Assembly (NCBI GenBank): GCA_042091275.1
Contig: JBELHR010000007.1
Coordinates: forward strand, 10,295 to 74,294
From: JBELHR01 sp042091275
GTDB lineage: Bacteria > Bacteroidota > Bacteroidia > Flavobacteriales > Flavobacteriaceae
Direction of reading: 5' to 3'
DNA: 64,000 bases
Shown here: positions 1 through 9,109 of the stretch, in pieces
Layout of the letters: the number at the start of each line of letters is the position of its first letter
Position numbering within the stretch: position 1 is the first letter of the stretch
The notes under the pieces: model-generated
The model's database searches: none
Seen by the model: only the letters and a program-made list of their open reading frames with translations
What the model was told of the DNA's origin: nothing
Made by a program: the position numbers and the translations under genes

Positions 1-1048
1 CCCTTTTGCTTACCTGAGAGTTTTGGGTAAATCCAAATCCTATTCTCTCTACAAAGTTCTCAACGCACTTATTTTTGGGGTATTTAATGTTTTGTTTTTG
101 GTCTATCTACCCCAGTGGACAGAGGGAGGAAAGACCATATCCTTCTATGATCCAAATCTAAAAGAGGGTTATATTTTTATTGCTAATTTGATTGCTAGTG
201 GGTTTACATTCTTTTGCTTGCTATCTGTTATTCGCAAGGTAGAGTGGGCTTTTGATTGGTCTCTCTGGAAAAAAATGATGTCTTATGCATGGCCTGTCCT
301 AGTTGCAGGTTTGGCTTTTACTACCAACGAAAACTTAGATAAACTTGTATTGGATAAGCTTTTGGGGCCAGAAGCAATGGGTGCATATGCAGGGGCCTAT
401 AAAATTGGGGTTATCATGATGCTGTATATTTTGGCGTTTAGGCTAGGAGCGGAGCCGTTTTTCTTTAATCTGGCAAAGTCTGAAAACGCAAAGCAAACCT
501 ATGCCATAGTCACTAAATGGTTTACAATTTTAGGCGTAATATTTATGCTTTTTGTAGTGGTGTTTATTGAACCTATAGCTGGACTTTTGCTCCGGTCTCC
601 CGATTATATGGATGCTTTAGGCATCGTTCCTATTATTTTAGCAGCAAATTTATTTTTGGGGATTTATAACAACCTTTCCGTCTGGTATAAAATGACTAAT
701 AAAACACGATATGGCATGTATATTTCTGTTTTTGGTGCCGTAATTACTATTGTATTTCTCTTTACATCTATTCCTGTATTGGGTTATTTCGGGGCAGCAT
801 GGGCAACATTTGTAGCCTATGGTGTGATGATGCTAATTTCTTTTGTGTTGGGAAGAAGACATTATCTAGTGCCTTACGAATACCTGCGGATTTCTCTTTA
901 TTTGTTATTTGGTATTGGTTTTAGTTTTCTACACTTTTACAACTTTAAAAATAATTATATTTTGGGATGTCTAGGAATTCTGGCTTTTGTCTCCATCTTG
1001 TTTTTCGCAGAAAGAGCTACCATAAATAAAATTTTAAAAAAAGTTTAA
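1..1048 (+). CDS. Polysaccharide/oligosaccharide flippase, C-terminal part
   Basis: The reading frame is open to the left edge of the window, so the N-terminus lies outside. The visible 348 or so residues are mostly hydrophobic, with roughly nine to ten membrane segments, and include a LDKLLGPEAMGAYAGAYKIG stretch typical of the polysaccharide biosynthesis / Wzx-type branch of the MOP flippase superfamily. Members move lipid-linked sugar units across the inner membrane for O-antigen or capsule assembly. dut follows after 9 bp, an order I know from other flavobacteria, so the two are probably co-transcribed. The exact substrate cannot be told from sequence. The TTG at 23 is internal and is not the start. 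Confidence 0.8.
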   Translation, partial: PFAYLRVLGKSKSYSLYKVLNALIFGVFNVLFLVYLPQWTEGGKTISFYDPNLKEGYIFIANLIASGFTFFCLLSVIRKVEWAFDWSLWKKMMSYAWPVLVAGLAFTTNENLDKLVLDKLLGPEAMGAYAGAYKIGVIMMLYILAFRLGAEPFFFNLAKSENAKQTYAIVTKWFTILGVIFMLFVVVFIEPIAGLLLRSPDYMDALGIVPIILAANLFLGIYNNLSVWYKMTNKTRYGMYISVFGAVITIVFLFTSIPVLGYFGAAWATFVAYGVMMLISFVLGRRHYLVPYEYLRISLYLLFGIGFSFLHFYNFKNNYILGCLGILAFVSILFFAERATINKILKKV

Positions 1049-1057
1049 ACCCTAATT

Positions 1058-1489
1058 ATGACTGTTGAAATTATAAATAAATCCAAGCACGACCTTCCAA
1101 AATACGAAACATCCAGATCCGCGGGAATGGATTTGAGAGCAAATCTCGATAAGGCTGTGGAATTGTTGCCACTAGATAGATGTATTATACCTACAGGCTT
1201 GTATATGGCTTTAGACAAAGGATTTGAAGCTCAGGTAAGACCTAGGTCTGGTCTAGCAGCAAAAAAGGGGATAACTGTACTGAATTCTCCAGGAACCATC
1301 GATGCCGATTATCGCGGAGAAATAGGAGTGATACTCGTAAATCTCTCTAAAGAACCCTTTCTCATAGAAGATGGGGAACGAATTGCACAACTAGTAATAG
1401 CAAAACACGAACAAGTTGCCTGGTCTGTTGTGGAATCCTTGGACAAAACAGACAGGGGAGAGGGTGGATTCGGAAGCACGGGGGTCTAA
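1058..1489 (+). CDS. dut: dUTP diphosphatase (dUTPase)
   Basis: This cytosolic trimeric enzyme hydrolyses dUTP to dUMP and pyrophosphate, keeping uracil out of DNA and feeding dTMP synthesis. All five family motifs are present in the 143 residues: SAGMDLRA (21-28), RPRSGLA (61-67), GTIDADYRGEIG (79-90, with the catalytic Asp), GERIAQLV (106-113) and the glycine-rich P-loop-like RGEGGFGSTG (133-142). Length is normal for the family. The ATG lies 9 bp after the flippase stop, suggesting one operon. The stop overlaps by 4 bp the stop of the convergent ABC ATPase gene, and no terminator hairpin is visible between them. Confidence 0.97.
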   Translation: MTVEIINKSKHDLPKYETSRSAGMDLRANLDKAVELLPLDRCIIPTGLYMALDKGFEAQVRPRSGLAAKKGITVLNSPGTIDADYRGEIGVILVNLSKEPFLIEDGERIAQLVIAKHEQVAWSVVESLDKTDRGEGGFGSTGV

Positions 1490-2457
1490 GCTTTCGAGAC
1501 GATTCTCTTTTTCCAATAGTTACCGCTTGGACGGATAAAATGTCTAGAGCCGACATCAAGAGAGGTGTCACACATAAAATAAATAATTTCTGTGTCCATT
1601 TTAGACTCTATTAAAAACTGGCCTTCTTTGAGATAGCTAGCTATAACTTCCACTTGAATTCCAGACTTGCTTAGCCTCAATTCATTGGGGTATAAGAGAT
1701 AATCTTCTCGTGTATCCAAGTCAACTAATTCTCCGTTCAATTGGTTTACATCGCCAAAAAAAGAAGCGATGTATTTTGTTTTCGGTTTGTGGTAAAGCTC
1801 TGAGGGAATATCGTTTGCAATGATTTTGCAATCGTCAATAACCATGGTTCTATCGGCAAAAGAAAGAGCATCAGTAGTATCGTGTGTAGCGACCAAACAA
1901 GAAACCTTTTGCTCTTTTAAATATCGAAAAAGACTTCTTCTGAGACTGTTCTTTTTAAAATTATCGATATGACTAAAAGGCTCGTCCAAAAGCAGTATTT
2001 CCGGTTCCTTTGCAAGTACTCTCGCCAGAGCGACACGTTGCTTTTGACCACCGCTTAGATGCTTGACTTTTGAATTGAAATAACTTCCCATTTCAACCAC
2101 ATCTAAAAGTTCTCTAATTCGCCGTTCTTTCTTTTTTGGGTCTTGGTTACTCAGATATTTTCCAACATTCTCAGCAACCGAAATATAGGGCATCAAATCA
2201 AAATCTTGGGGGAGATATTTCATAAACGGCTCTCCTGGAACCAAATAAAATTCAGGTCCTAAAAGTTTTACTTCTCTGTGAAAAATTTCGCCGTGACTAG
2301 GAGCTAATAAACCGTATATTAATTCTAATAAAGTGCTTTTACCACAACCACTGGGCCCAACTACTGCGAGATATTCGCCTTGTTTCAAGGAGAAAGAAAT
2401 ATCCTTTAGTATTTGCTTCTCACCGTAACTGAAAGAAATTGATTTTAGCTCGAGCAT
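1486..2457 (-). CDS. ABC transporter ATP-binding protein (CysA/PotA/ModC-like)
   Basis: The 323-residue protein has one complete nucleotide-binding domain: Walker A GPSGCGKST (34-42), signature LSGGQKQRV (134-142), Walker B ILLLDEP (154-160) and an H-loop ATHDT near 191-195. About 90 further residues follow, in the position of the regulatory/TOBE-like domain of importer ATPases for spermidine, molybdate, sulfate or iron. The substrate is unknown. No permease or binding protein is encoded beside it, so it is an orphan here and must work with a distant partner or alone. It has its own TAnnTTTG promoter directly upstream, and recA upstream ends in a terminator, so it is a monocistronic unit. Confidence 0.88.
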   Translation of the reverse strand: MLELKSISFSYGEKQILKDISFSLKQGEYLAVVGPSGCGKSTLLELIYGLLAPSHGEIFHREVKLLGPEFYLVPGEPFMKYLPQDFDLMPYISVAENVGKYLSNQDPKKKERRIRELLDVVEMGSYFNSKVKHLSGGQKQRVALARVLAKEPEILLLDEPFSHIDNFKKNSLRRSLFRYLKEQKVSCLVATHDTTDALSFADRTMVIDDCKIIANDIPSELYHKPKTKYIASFFGDVNQLNGELVDLDTREDYLLYPNELRLSKSGIQVEVIASYLKEGQFLIESKMDTEIIYFMCDTSLDVGSRHFIRPSGNYWKKRIVSKA

Positions 2458-2471
2458 ATTCTAATTTTATT

Positions 2472-2479
2472 CAAAATTA
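2472..2479 (-). promoter_or_regulatory. Bacteroidota -7 promoter element for the ABC ATPase gene
   Basis: Read on the minus strand this is TAATTTTG, a perfect match to the TAnnTTTG -7 element of Bacteroidota sigma-A. It ends 14 bp before the ATG at 2457, giving a leader of about 10 nt. A TTTTG about 21 bp upstream could act as the -33 element. Confidence 0.6.
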
Positions 2480-2501
2480 AGCTATACGCGCAACATAGAG
2501 C

Positions 2502-2525
2502 AAAAAAAAGCTCCTTTCGGAGCTT
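2502..2525 (-). terminator. Rho-independent terminator of recA
   Basis: The 7-bp stem AAGCTCC/GGAGCTT with loop TTTC is followed on the minus strand by a run of eight T. It starts 6 bp after the recA stop and separates recA from the downstream ABC ATPase gene. Confidence 0.85.
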
Positions 2526-2530
2526 AATTT

Positions 2531-3541
2531 TTATTCTTGATTTTCAATTGCTTCCACAATTTTGTTTTCGAGTTCTTCCGCTAATTCTGGGTTGTCTTTG
2601 ATTAAACCTTTGACAGCATCTCGTCCTTGACCTAGTTTGGTCTCTCCATAACTAAACCACGATCCGCTCTTTTTGATAATCCCGTAGTCCACACCAATAT
2701 CTAAAATCTCACCGACCTTAGAGATTCCGGCACCGTACATTATATCAAATTCAGCTTGCTGAAACGGTGGAGCAACCTTGTTCTTAACCACCTTTACTTT
2801 TGTAGCATTACCTATTACGCGATCTCCATCCTTTATCTGAGTTCTTCTTCTGATATCCAAACGAACAGATGCGTAAAACTTCAATGCATTACCACCAGTT
2901 GTTGTCTCTGGATTTCCAAACATAACACCAATCTTCTCTCTGAGTTGGTTGATAAAGATTACGGTACAATTCGTTTTGCTTATGGTACCCGTTAACTTTC
3001 TCAAAGCTTGAGACATTAAACGCGCGTGAAGACCCATTTTCGAATCCCCCATTTCACCTTCAATTTCACTCTTTGGAGTAAGTGCGGCAACCGAGTCAAT
3101 TACTATAATATCAATAGCTCCAGAACGAATTAAGTTTTCAGCGATTTCTAAGGCTTGTTCTCCGTGATCTGGCTGAGAAATGATTAAATTGTCAATATCT
3201 ACACCTAAACTCTCTGCATAATATCTATCAAAAGCGTGTTCTGCATCAATAAAGGCAGCAATTCCACCTGCTTTTTGAGCTTCGGCAATTGCATGTATTG
3301 TCAAGGTGGTTTTACCAGAAGATTCCGGTCCGTAAATTTCCACAATTCTACCTCTTGGGTAACCTCCAACACCGAGTGCTAAATCTAATCCTAAAGATCC
3401 TGAAGAAATTGTGTCTACATCCTCGTGTACGACATCTCCCATTTTCATTACAGCTCCCTTTCCGTAGGTTTTATCCAGTTTGTCTAAGGTGAGCTTTAAG
3501 GCTTTTAATTTAGCCTCTTTTTCTTTTGTATCTTGTGCCAT
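2531..3541 (-). CDS. recA: Recombinase RecA
   Basis: RecA forms the ATP-dependent filament on single-stranded DNA that drives homologous strand exchange and LexA-type self-cleavage. The 336 residues carry Walker A GPESSGKTT (71-79), Walker B IIVIDSVAAL near 145, the monomer-interaction/L1 segment MGLHARLMSQALRKLTG and the L2 stretch with NPETTTGGNALKFYASVR. The C-terminus is acidic (DNPELAEELENKIVEAIENQE region), as usual. It is encoded as a single gene with its own terminator. No SOS-box-like palindrome stands out upstream, though the lineage-specific LexA box may be missed by eye. Confidence 0.98.
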   Translation of the reverse strand: MAQDTKEKEAKLKALKLTLDKLDKTYGKGAVMKMGDVVHEDVDTISSGSLGLDLALGVGGYPRGRIVEIYGPESSGKTTLTIHAIAEAQKAGGIAAFIDAEHAFDRYYAESLGVDIDNLIISQPDHGEQALEIAENLIRSGAIDIIVIDSVAALTPKSEIEGEMGDSKMGLHARLMSQALRKLTGTISKTNCTVIFINQLREKIGVMFGNPETTTGGNALKFYASVRLDIRRRTQIKDGDRVIGNATKVKVVKNKVAPPFQQAEFDIMYGAGISKVGEILDIGVDYGIIKKSGSWFSYGETKLGQGRDAVKGLIKDNPELAEELENKIVEAIENQE

Positions 3542-3707
3542 TCTGTGATATTTTTTTATCTCTGAGGGCTAAATTACGTAATTTTTTAGTAGAACATTAC
3601 TGAAAATTGTAGTATTCGTTAATGCTTGAAAACGAAATATTTAGCCTAAGTAAAATGGCATTTTAAAGGCTTTTATTATAATGATAAGTGCTTAAATGAA
3701 ACTTGTG

Positions 3708-4769
3708 TTAGAAGGCTTCTCCTATTCTAAAGTACACGCCCCAGTCATCTCTTCCCGCAGCGACATCCAATCCGATGTTCATATGGTTTGATGGAAAAAC
3801 ATTAAAGCGTATCCCAGTTCCAATACTCGGGAGTAAAAGTCCATTGAAATCCTCGTTATCCGATCCGTAAATAGTGGCTAATCCTCCAAAACCGACAAGA
3901 CCAAATTTTTCCGAAATATTATAGCGATATTCTCCCTGAAAATCAAAGAGACCTTCTCCTCTATATTTCCCTTGGGTATATCCTCGTAAATCTGTTCCCA
4001 TAGCCACAATTTCTTGATTAAAACCAATTTCACCAAGACCAAACTGACCGTAAATTCGAGCTGCAAAAACATCTTTTTTAGACCTCATTGCCCAATATTT
4101 GTTTGCAGAGACTGTGAGAATATTAGAGCTCTGGTCATTCGATAACCAGGTCGGATAAGAATTCCATTCCATAGAAATTAAATTACCTCCGTATGGATAG
4201 TAGACATTATCTCTATTGTCAAACTCTAAAATAAGTCCAGGACTGTGAAATTGACTCGATATTTCGCGATCCGATAATATATCAAATACAGTTCCAAAAC
4301 TGGTGTACATATAGACAATACCTCCGTACAAATTATCTGTAATCTTACGTTCTAAAATCGTTTTAAAGAACCAAGCATCTGTGCTATAATCGATATAATT
4401 ATTGATAATGTTTGAGACAAAAACTTGAAAATTAATATTTCCATTACCTCCGCCTGCCATTATACGCCACTTGTCTTCGTTTAAGTACAATTTGGCAAAA
4501 CCCATAACAAAATAGGTTTTGTTTGTGGAGTAAATTCCTAAACCTCCCACTAAAGATTGAGGTGAAATAGTATCTTTTTTATTGATATTCCACATATACA
4601 TAGGAACTACACCTCCAGCAAATCCAATAGATCTACTGTAATTTATATAAGGTGCAGGAACAAATTTTGACGGAGCAATTGTAGAAGTATCTCCAACACT
4701 ACTCGGTGGGACTTGTCCAAAACTATTTAAACTAAAAAATAGTAGTAAAAGAAAAAATATTTGTTTCAT
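3708..4769 (-). CDS. Omp85/BamA-superfamily outer-membrane beta-barrel protein without POTRA domains
   Basis: The N-terminus is a Sec signal peptide (about residues 1-18, ending SFGQ). The mature part is about 335 residues of alternating beta-strand pattern ending in phenylalanine, as outer-membrane barrels do. The segment MGTDLRGYTQGKYRGE matches the L6 (V/L)RG(F/Y) signature of the bacterial surface antigen (Omp85) barrel. No POTRA repeats fit before the barrel, so this is a barrel-only member rather than BamA itself. Such proteins in flavobacteria have no assigned role. It starts 1 bp after the ElaA-type gene and is the last gene of the rpiB operon. Confidence 0.75.
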   Translation of the reverse strand: MKQIFFLLLLFFSLNSFGQVPPSSVGDTSTIAPSKFVPAPYINYSRSIGFAGGVVPMYMWNINKKDTISPQSLVGGLGIYSTNKTYFVMGFAKLYLNEDKWRIMAGGGNGNINFQVFVSNIINNYIDYSTDAWFFKTILERKITDNLYGGIVYMYTSFGTVFDILSDREISSQFHSPGLILEFDNRDNVYYPYGGNLISMEWNSYPTWLSNDQSSNILTVSANKYWAMRSKKDVFAARIYGQFGLGEIGFNQEIVAMGTDLRGYTQGKYRGEGLFDFQGEYRYNISEKFGLVGFGGLATIYGSDNEDFNGLLLPSIGTGIRFNVFPSNHMNIGLDVAAGRDDWGVYFRIGEAF

Positions 4770-4770
4770 A

Positions 4771-5223
4771 TCAAACGGTTTTAATCATTTCCATATGGGG
4801 TATTCCATCCTCTAAATAAGTCTTACCTGTGGGAGTAAATCCAAGAGACTTATAAAATCTTTCTAAATAACTTTGAGCGGAAATTTTGATATCCTTTCCC
4901 TGATACATTCGCTCTAGATAACGGATAGAGGATTGCATAATCTGGATACCAAAGTCCTTTTTTCTATGGCTCATTTTAACCAAAACTCTACCTATACTAG
5001 TTTGATCAAAATATTCTCCCGGCCCAAAAACTCTTGTATAAGCAACCAATTCGCCTCCCTGATAACCACAAATATGAAAAGCTACTTGATCTTTAAAATC
5101 CATGTCTTGATAAACACAATCTTGTTCTACCACAAAGACCTCTGAACGCAGAGATAGAATTTCGTATAACTCTTTTGTATCGAGCTCGGCAAAAGACTTT
5201 ATTTTAAAATCTAGTTTAGGCAC
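4771..5223 (-). CDS. ElaA-family GNAT N-acetyltransferase
   Basis: The 150-residue protein matches the ElaA family near its N-terminus, with the characteristic LRSEVFVVEQDCVYQDMD stretch (about 26-43). The acetyl-CoA-binding region of GNAT enzymes follows around SIGRVLVKMSHRKKDFGIQI. The acceptor substrate is unknown for the family. The start is GTG at 5223, overlapping the 3' end of rpiB by 8 bp, which suggests translational coupling. No better in-frame start exists nearby. Confidence 0.85.
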   Translation of the reverse strand: MPKLDFKIKSFAELDTKELYEILSLRSEVFVVEQDCVYQDMDFKDQVAFHICGYQGGELVAYTRVFGPGEYFDQTSIGRVLVKMSHRKKDFGIQIMQSSIRYLERMYQGKDIKISAQSYLERFYKSLGFTPTGKTYLEDGIPHMEMIKTV

Positions 5224-5647
5224 AAGAAATTTTATTTACTCTATTCTGATGTCTTCCTCCTTCAAATTCTGTGTTGAGGAATAAATCTACGAAACCTAGT
5301 GCTTGGTGTACTGAAACAAATCTAGCAGGAATGGTCAAAATATTTGCATCGTTATGCTGTCTAGTCAATTGAACCAACTCATTATTCCAACAGAGTCCTG
5401 CTCGAATTCCTTGGTGTTTATTGGCAGTCATTTGAGCACCATTTCCACTTCCACATAAAATAATTCCAAACTTAGCTTCACCAGATTCTACAGCGTCTGC
5501 AACTGGATGAATAGAGTCTGGATAATCCATGCTATCACTAGAGTCTGTACCAAAATTTATTACCTTGTGGCCAGCAGATTCTAACATTTTAATTATTTCA
5601 AATTTGTATTCTGTACCCGCGTGGTCATTACCAATTGCTATTGTCAT
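5216..5647 (-). CDS. rpiB: Ribose 5-phosphate isomerase B
   Basis: The enzyme interconverts ribose 5-phosphate and ribulose 5-phosphate in the non-oxidative pentose phosphate pathway. The 143 residues contain the N-terminal NDHAG motif (8-12), the catalytic-cysteine loop CGSGNGAQMTANK and the HNDANIL segment that contacts the phosphosugar. Length fits the RpiB/LacAB family. It heads a three-gene operon with the ElaA-type acetyltransferase and the barrel protein. The word TAACTTTA on the minus strand, about 30 bp upstream of the start, is a 7 of 8 match to TAnnTTTG and may be its promoter. Confidence 0.96.
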   Translation of the reverse strand: MTIAIGNDHAGTEYKFEIIKMLESAGHKVINFGTDSSDSMDYPDSIHPVADAVESGEAKFGIILCGSGNGAQMTANKHQGIRAGLCWNNELVQLTRQHNDANILTIPARFVSVHQALGFVDLFLNTEFEGGRHQNRVNKISCA

Positions 5648-6228
5648 AATATTGTTTTTTTGAGGGTATAAAGTTAATAAATATGAGTTATTAACAGGTA
5701 TTTTGGTTTTTTAATAAATAAAATTATTAATCCTTAAAAATCAATTCATTACCTAAATTTACAAATTGTTGATAGATTCTAAATACTTTTGAAAAACAAA
5801 TTTGCTCGTCTCAATATTTTTTACAAACCAAAACTGCAACTGAAAAAACAAATTTTATTGTTAGAATTTTAACACAAGTTATACACGAAAAAAAGGGTGG
5901 TTATTAAAATCCAATTCAATAAATATTTATCAACGAATTAATGTTTATTAAAATAATTTTAAGCGCTAAGGTTTCTGTAATCGACTAAAAATAAGAATGT
6001 TTCCAATTAACAATATGTTAACAATTATTTAAAAAAACTCACTTAAAATAAATTCAATAAAGTTTTTGTACATGTTAACACTATATAATGTTCATTATAT
6101 TTTTTTTTTAATTTTTAAAAGAAAGAATAATAATATTATATAATGTTGAAAACTCAAGTAACTTTGATTTAACGAATATTATATCTAATCGAGAAGTATT
6201 ATTTGTAACTTGAATTGAAATATAGAAT
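5648..6228 (+). other. 581-bp AT-rich divergent intergenic region, candidate replication origin
   Basis: This is the longest gene-free stretch of the window apart from assembly gaps, and it separates two divergent genes (rpiB and rnr). It is strongly AT-rich with several A and T runs. It holds degenerate DnaA-box-like words: TTATTAACA (5688-5696), TGTTGATAG (5767-5775), TTATACACG (5879-5887) and TTATCAACG (5927-5935). It also has two GTTAAC palindromes (near 6017 and 6074) and a repeated ATATAATGTT word (near 6083 and 6139). No perfect TTATCCACA box is present and no open reading frame is credible. It must at least contain the rpiB and rnr promoters. The origin call rests on composition and on the parS-like cluster 6-9 kb away. 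Confidence 0.35.
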
Positions 6229-8385
6229 ATGACAAAGAAAAAAAGAAATATATATAAGAAGAAGGGAAGGGTGATCAAGGATTTGAATCGAAAGATTTTA
6301 AAGGTTTTTTCCACCCAAAATAAAACTCCTTTGAATTATAAACAGATTGCAGCTAGCTTAAAAATAGAAGATAGTGATGGTCGAAATCAAATTTTAAAAA
6401 AGCTTGCAGAAATGCAGGCTAATGGAAGAATTAAAGAAGAATCAAGAGGGAAATATATTTTAAATGCCAAAGACCACTACCACACTGGTGTATTAGATGT
6501 TACTAGTAATGGTAATGCATATTTTATTTGTGAGGATTTTGAAGATGATGTATTTATTCCATCGAGAAATATAAATAATGGACTACACAAAGATACCGTT
6601 CAAGTATACGTATACAAACGAAAGAGAAATGGTAAAATGGAGGGGGATGTCGTATCCATTACGGAGCGATATAAAACCGAATTTGTAGGCGTACTTCAAG
6701 AGAATAAAAACTTTGGATTTGTCGTAGCCGATGACAATAAAATGTATGCGGATTTATTTATCAAAAAGTCGGATTTTAATGGGGCTTTAAACGGAGATAA
6801 GGTTGTTGCAGAAATAGTCGATTGGCCTAGTAAGTCAAAATCTCCATTCGCTAAGATCACCAAGGTATTGGGTAAACCAGGAGAACATCAAACCGAAATG
6901 CATTCTATTTTGGTGGATTATGGATTGCCTTACGATTTTCCAGAAGAGGTAGAACACTATGCGAGTAAACTACCTATCGAGATTACAGAACAAGAGATTG
7001 CAAAGCGCAGAGATATGCGGGATGTATTGACTTTTACAATAGATCCTAAAGACGCAAAAGACTTTGATGATGCATTGTCGTATGAGGTTTTAGATAATGG
7101 TTTAAAACGCATTGGAGTGCATATTGCAGATGTTTCTCACTATCTGCAAGAAGGTACTTTGCTAGATGATGAAGCATTTGACAGAGCCACATCGGTTTAT
7201 TTAGTCGATAGGGTAGTTCCTATGCTTCCTGAAATTTTGTCTAATAATGTCTGTAGTTTAAGACCTAATGAGGAGAAATTGTGTTTTTCTGCTCTGTTTA
7301 CATTAAATGAAAAGGCGGAGGTTGTAGATAAATGGTTTGGAAGGACTGTAATCTATTCCGATCAGAGATTCGCTTATGAAGACGCTCAAGAAATTATAGA
7401 AGGTAAAGAGCACGCTCTGAGTCCTGCGGTTTTAGATCTGGATAAATTGGCAAAAATTCTAAGGCAAAAACGCCTCAATAAAGGAGCATTAACCTTTGAT
7501 AAAGTAGAAGTTAAATTTAATTTAGATGAGGAAGCCAATCCGATTGGAGTGTTTTTTAAACGCTCTCTGGATGCAAATAAATTAATTGAAGAATTTATGT
7601 TATTGGCAAATAGGGAAGTAGCTCAATTTATTGGCGAGGCTAAAGGGAAACCTTCAGGAAAAACCTTTATTTATAGAGTTCACGATGAGCCTAATATAGA
7701 TAAATTAGAAGCTTTAAATAATTTGGTTCACAAGTTTGGATACGGAATTGACACTTCTTCTAGAAACAAAATTTCTAAAAGTTTAAATACCTTGTTGAGT
7801 GATGTCGCTGGCAAAGCAGAGTCAAATATGGTTGAGACACTTGCCATAAGAACCATGTCTAAAGCGGAATATACTACCAAAAACATAGGTCACTACGGTT
7901 TGGCATTTGATTATTATTCTCACTTTACTTCACCTATTAGAAGATATCCAGATGTGATGACCCATCGTCTACTGCAACATTATTTAGATGGGGGTAAATC
8001 TCCAAATAGCGATTCATTTGAAGAAAAATGTGGACATTGTTCCGAACGGGAACAGTTGGCGTCTCGAGCGGAACGAGACAGCATAAAATACATGCAAGTC
8101 AAATACATGGAAGATCACAAAGATCAAGAATTTGAAGGTGTTATTTCCGGAGTTACGGAATGGGGAATATATGTTGAGATTTCGGAAAATAAATGTGAAG
8201 GTATGGTTCGAATACGAGATATAAAAGATGATTATTATGTCTTTAGCGAGGAGCAATACGCCTTGGTTGGCCAGAGTACCAAGAATTTATACCAATTAGG
8301 AGATTTGGTAAAAGTGAAAGTAAAGAATACAGATTTAGAGCGTAAACATTTAGATTTTACGTTATTGAGTAAATTAAATTTTTAG
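6229..8385 (+). CDS. rnr: Ribonuclease R
   Basis: RNase R is a processive 3'-5' exoribonuclease that degrades structured RNA and takes part in rRNA and tmRNA-linked quality control. The 718-residue protein has a basic, lysine-rich N-terminus with a winged-helix-like segment (about 20-70), cold-shock domains (about 80-230), the RNB catalytic domain with the metal-binding motif TIDPKDAKDFDDAL (about 264-277), and a C-terminal S1 domain beginning near FEGVISGVTEWGIYVEI. The conserved TSPIRRYPDVMTHRLLQHYL region precedes the S1 domain. A GIN-domain gene follows after 3 bp. Confidence 0.97.
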   Translation: MTKKKRNIYKKKGRVIKDLNRKILKVFSTQNKTPLNYKQIAASLKIEDSDGRNQILKKLAEMQANGRIKEESRGKYILNAKDHYHTGVLDVTSNGNAYFICEDFEDDVFIPSRNINNGLHKDTVQVYVYKRKRNGKMEGDVVSITERYKTEFVGVLQENKNFGFVVADDNKMYADLFIKKSDFNGALNGDKVVAEIVDWPSKSKSPFAKITKVLGKPGEHQTEMHSILVDYGLPYDFPEEVEHYASKLPIEITEQEIAKRRDMRDVLTFTIDPKDAKDFDDALSYEVLDNGLKRIGVHIADVSHYLQEGTLLDDEAFDRATSVYLVDRVVPMLPEILSNNVCSLRPNEEKLCFSALFTLNEKAEVVDKWFGRTVIYSDQRFAYEDAQEIIEGKEHALSPAVLDLDKLAKILRQKRLNKGALTFDKVEVKFNLDEEANPIGVFFKRSLDANKLIEEFMLLANREVAQFIGEAKGKPSGKTFIYRVHDEPNIDKLEALNNLVHKFGYGIDTSSRNKISKSLNTLLSDVAGKAESNMVETLAIRTMSKAEYTTKNIGHYGLAFDYYSHFTSPIRRYPDVMTHRLLQHYLDGGKSPNSDSFEEKCGHCSEREQLASRAERDSIKYMQVKYMEDHKDQEFEGVISGVTEWGIYVEISENKCEGMVRIRDIKDDYYVFSEEQYALVGQSTKNLYQLGDLVKVKVKNTDLERKHLDFTLLSKLNF

Positions 8386-8388
8386 ATT

Positions 8389-9054
8389 GTGAAAAAGTTT
8401 TTCTTATTATCCCTAATTTTTATGGTGTCTTTTGCTGTTAAAGGACAAGCGATTGATCGTTATGAAGAATTGAGAATCGTAAGCGGCCTCGAGGTTCATA
8501 TTGAAAATGGTTCCGAGAATGAAATAATTATTACTGGAAGCGATGCAGATAAAATTAATGTCAGCAGCGAAGATGGTAAAGTTAGATTGAGTGTAAGCCT
8601 ATCAGGTCTGTTGGAAGAGAGAAATTACGATATAAAGGTCGTGGTCAAAGACAGTATCGAAGTAATTGATATCAATCAAGGATCACAGGTGTCTTTAAAT
8701 GCGAATCTCGATCAAAAGAAAATTGAAGTTAGGGTGCAAGAAGGCGCTACTTTTGATGGTAGATTAGAAACTGGATTGGTCGTTTTAAGAGCGGTTAGCG
8801 GTGGAAGTATTAATATTCAAGGACTCGCAACTATGTTAAAGTTAACCGTAAATACAGGTGCTTCCGTAGATGCCTTTGATTTGAATTGTTCGAACGCGGA
8901 TGTTATGGCTATGTCCGGTGGTATAGCTCAGGTCAGTGTTTATAACATACTAAATGCCCAAGTAAAATTTGGCGGTAGTATTGAATACAGGGGTCAACCG
9001 GAAGTTTTGAATGAGAAAAAGGTATTAGGAGGTAGTATTGAAGGTAATAATTAA
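8389..9054 (+). CDS. Secreted GIN-domain (DUF2807) protein
   Basis: The 221-residue product has a Sec signal peptide (MKKFFLLSLIFMVSFAVKGQ). The remainder is a repetitive beta-strand pattern, with 'VHIENGSENEIIITGS' and 'VKFGGSIEYRG' turns characteristic of the head-GIN/DUF2807 putative auto-transporter adhesin family, which forms a right-handed beta-solenoid. Function is unknown; the protein is expected in the periplasm or at the cell surface. The start is GTG at 8389, 3 bp after the rnr stop, so it is probably co-transcribed with rnr. No lipobox cysteine is present. Confidence 0.82.
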   Translation: MKKFFLLSLIFMVSFAVKGQAIDRYEELRIVSGLEVHIENGSENEIIITGSDADKINVSSEDGKVRLSVSLSGLLEERNYDIKVVVKDSIEVIDINQGSQVSLNANLDQKKIEVRVQEGATFDGRLETGLVVLRAVSGGSINIQGLATMLKLTVNTGASVDAFDLNCSNADVMAMSGGIAQVSVYNILNAQVKFGGSIEYRGQPEVLNEKKVLGGSIEGNN

Positions 9055-9057
9055 TAA

Positions 9058-9092
9058 TTTGAGACTCCATAGAAAGAGTTTTCATATATTTG
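9058..9092 (+). promoter_or_regulatory. Promoter of tatA (TTTG / TATATTTG)
   Basis: A perfect -7 element TATATTTG lies at 9085-9092, 18 bp before the tatA ATG. A TTTG at 9058-9061 is 23 bp upstream, within the 17-23 bp spacing known for flavobacterial promoters. Confidence 0.6.
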
Positions 9093-9109
9093 TCACATAA
9101 ATTTAAGTT

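Noticed and set aside
6189..6210. Possible rnr promoter with TATTATTTG
   Set aside because: It has one base too many to fit TAnnTTTG, so I did not list it.
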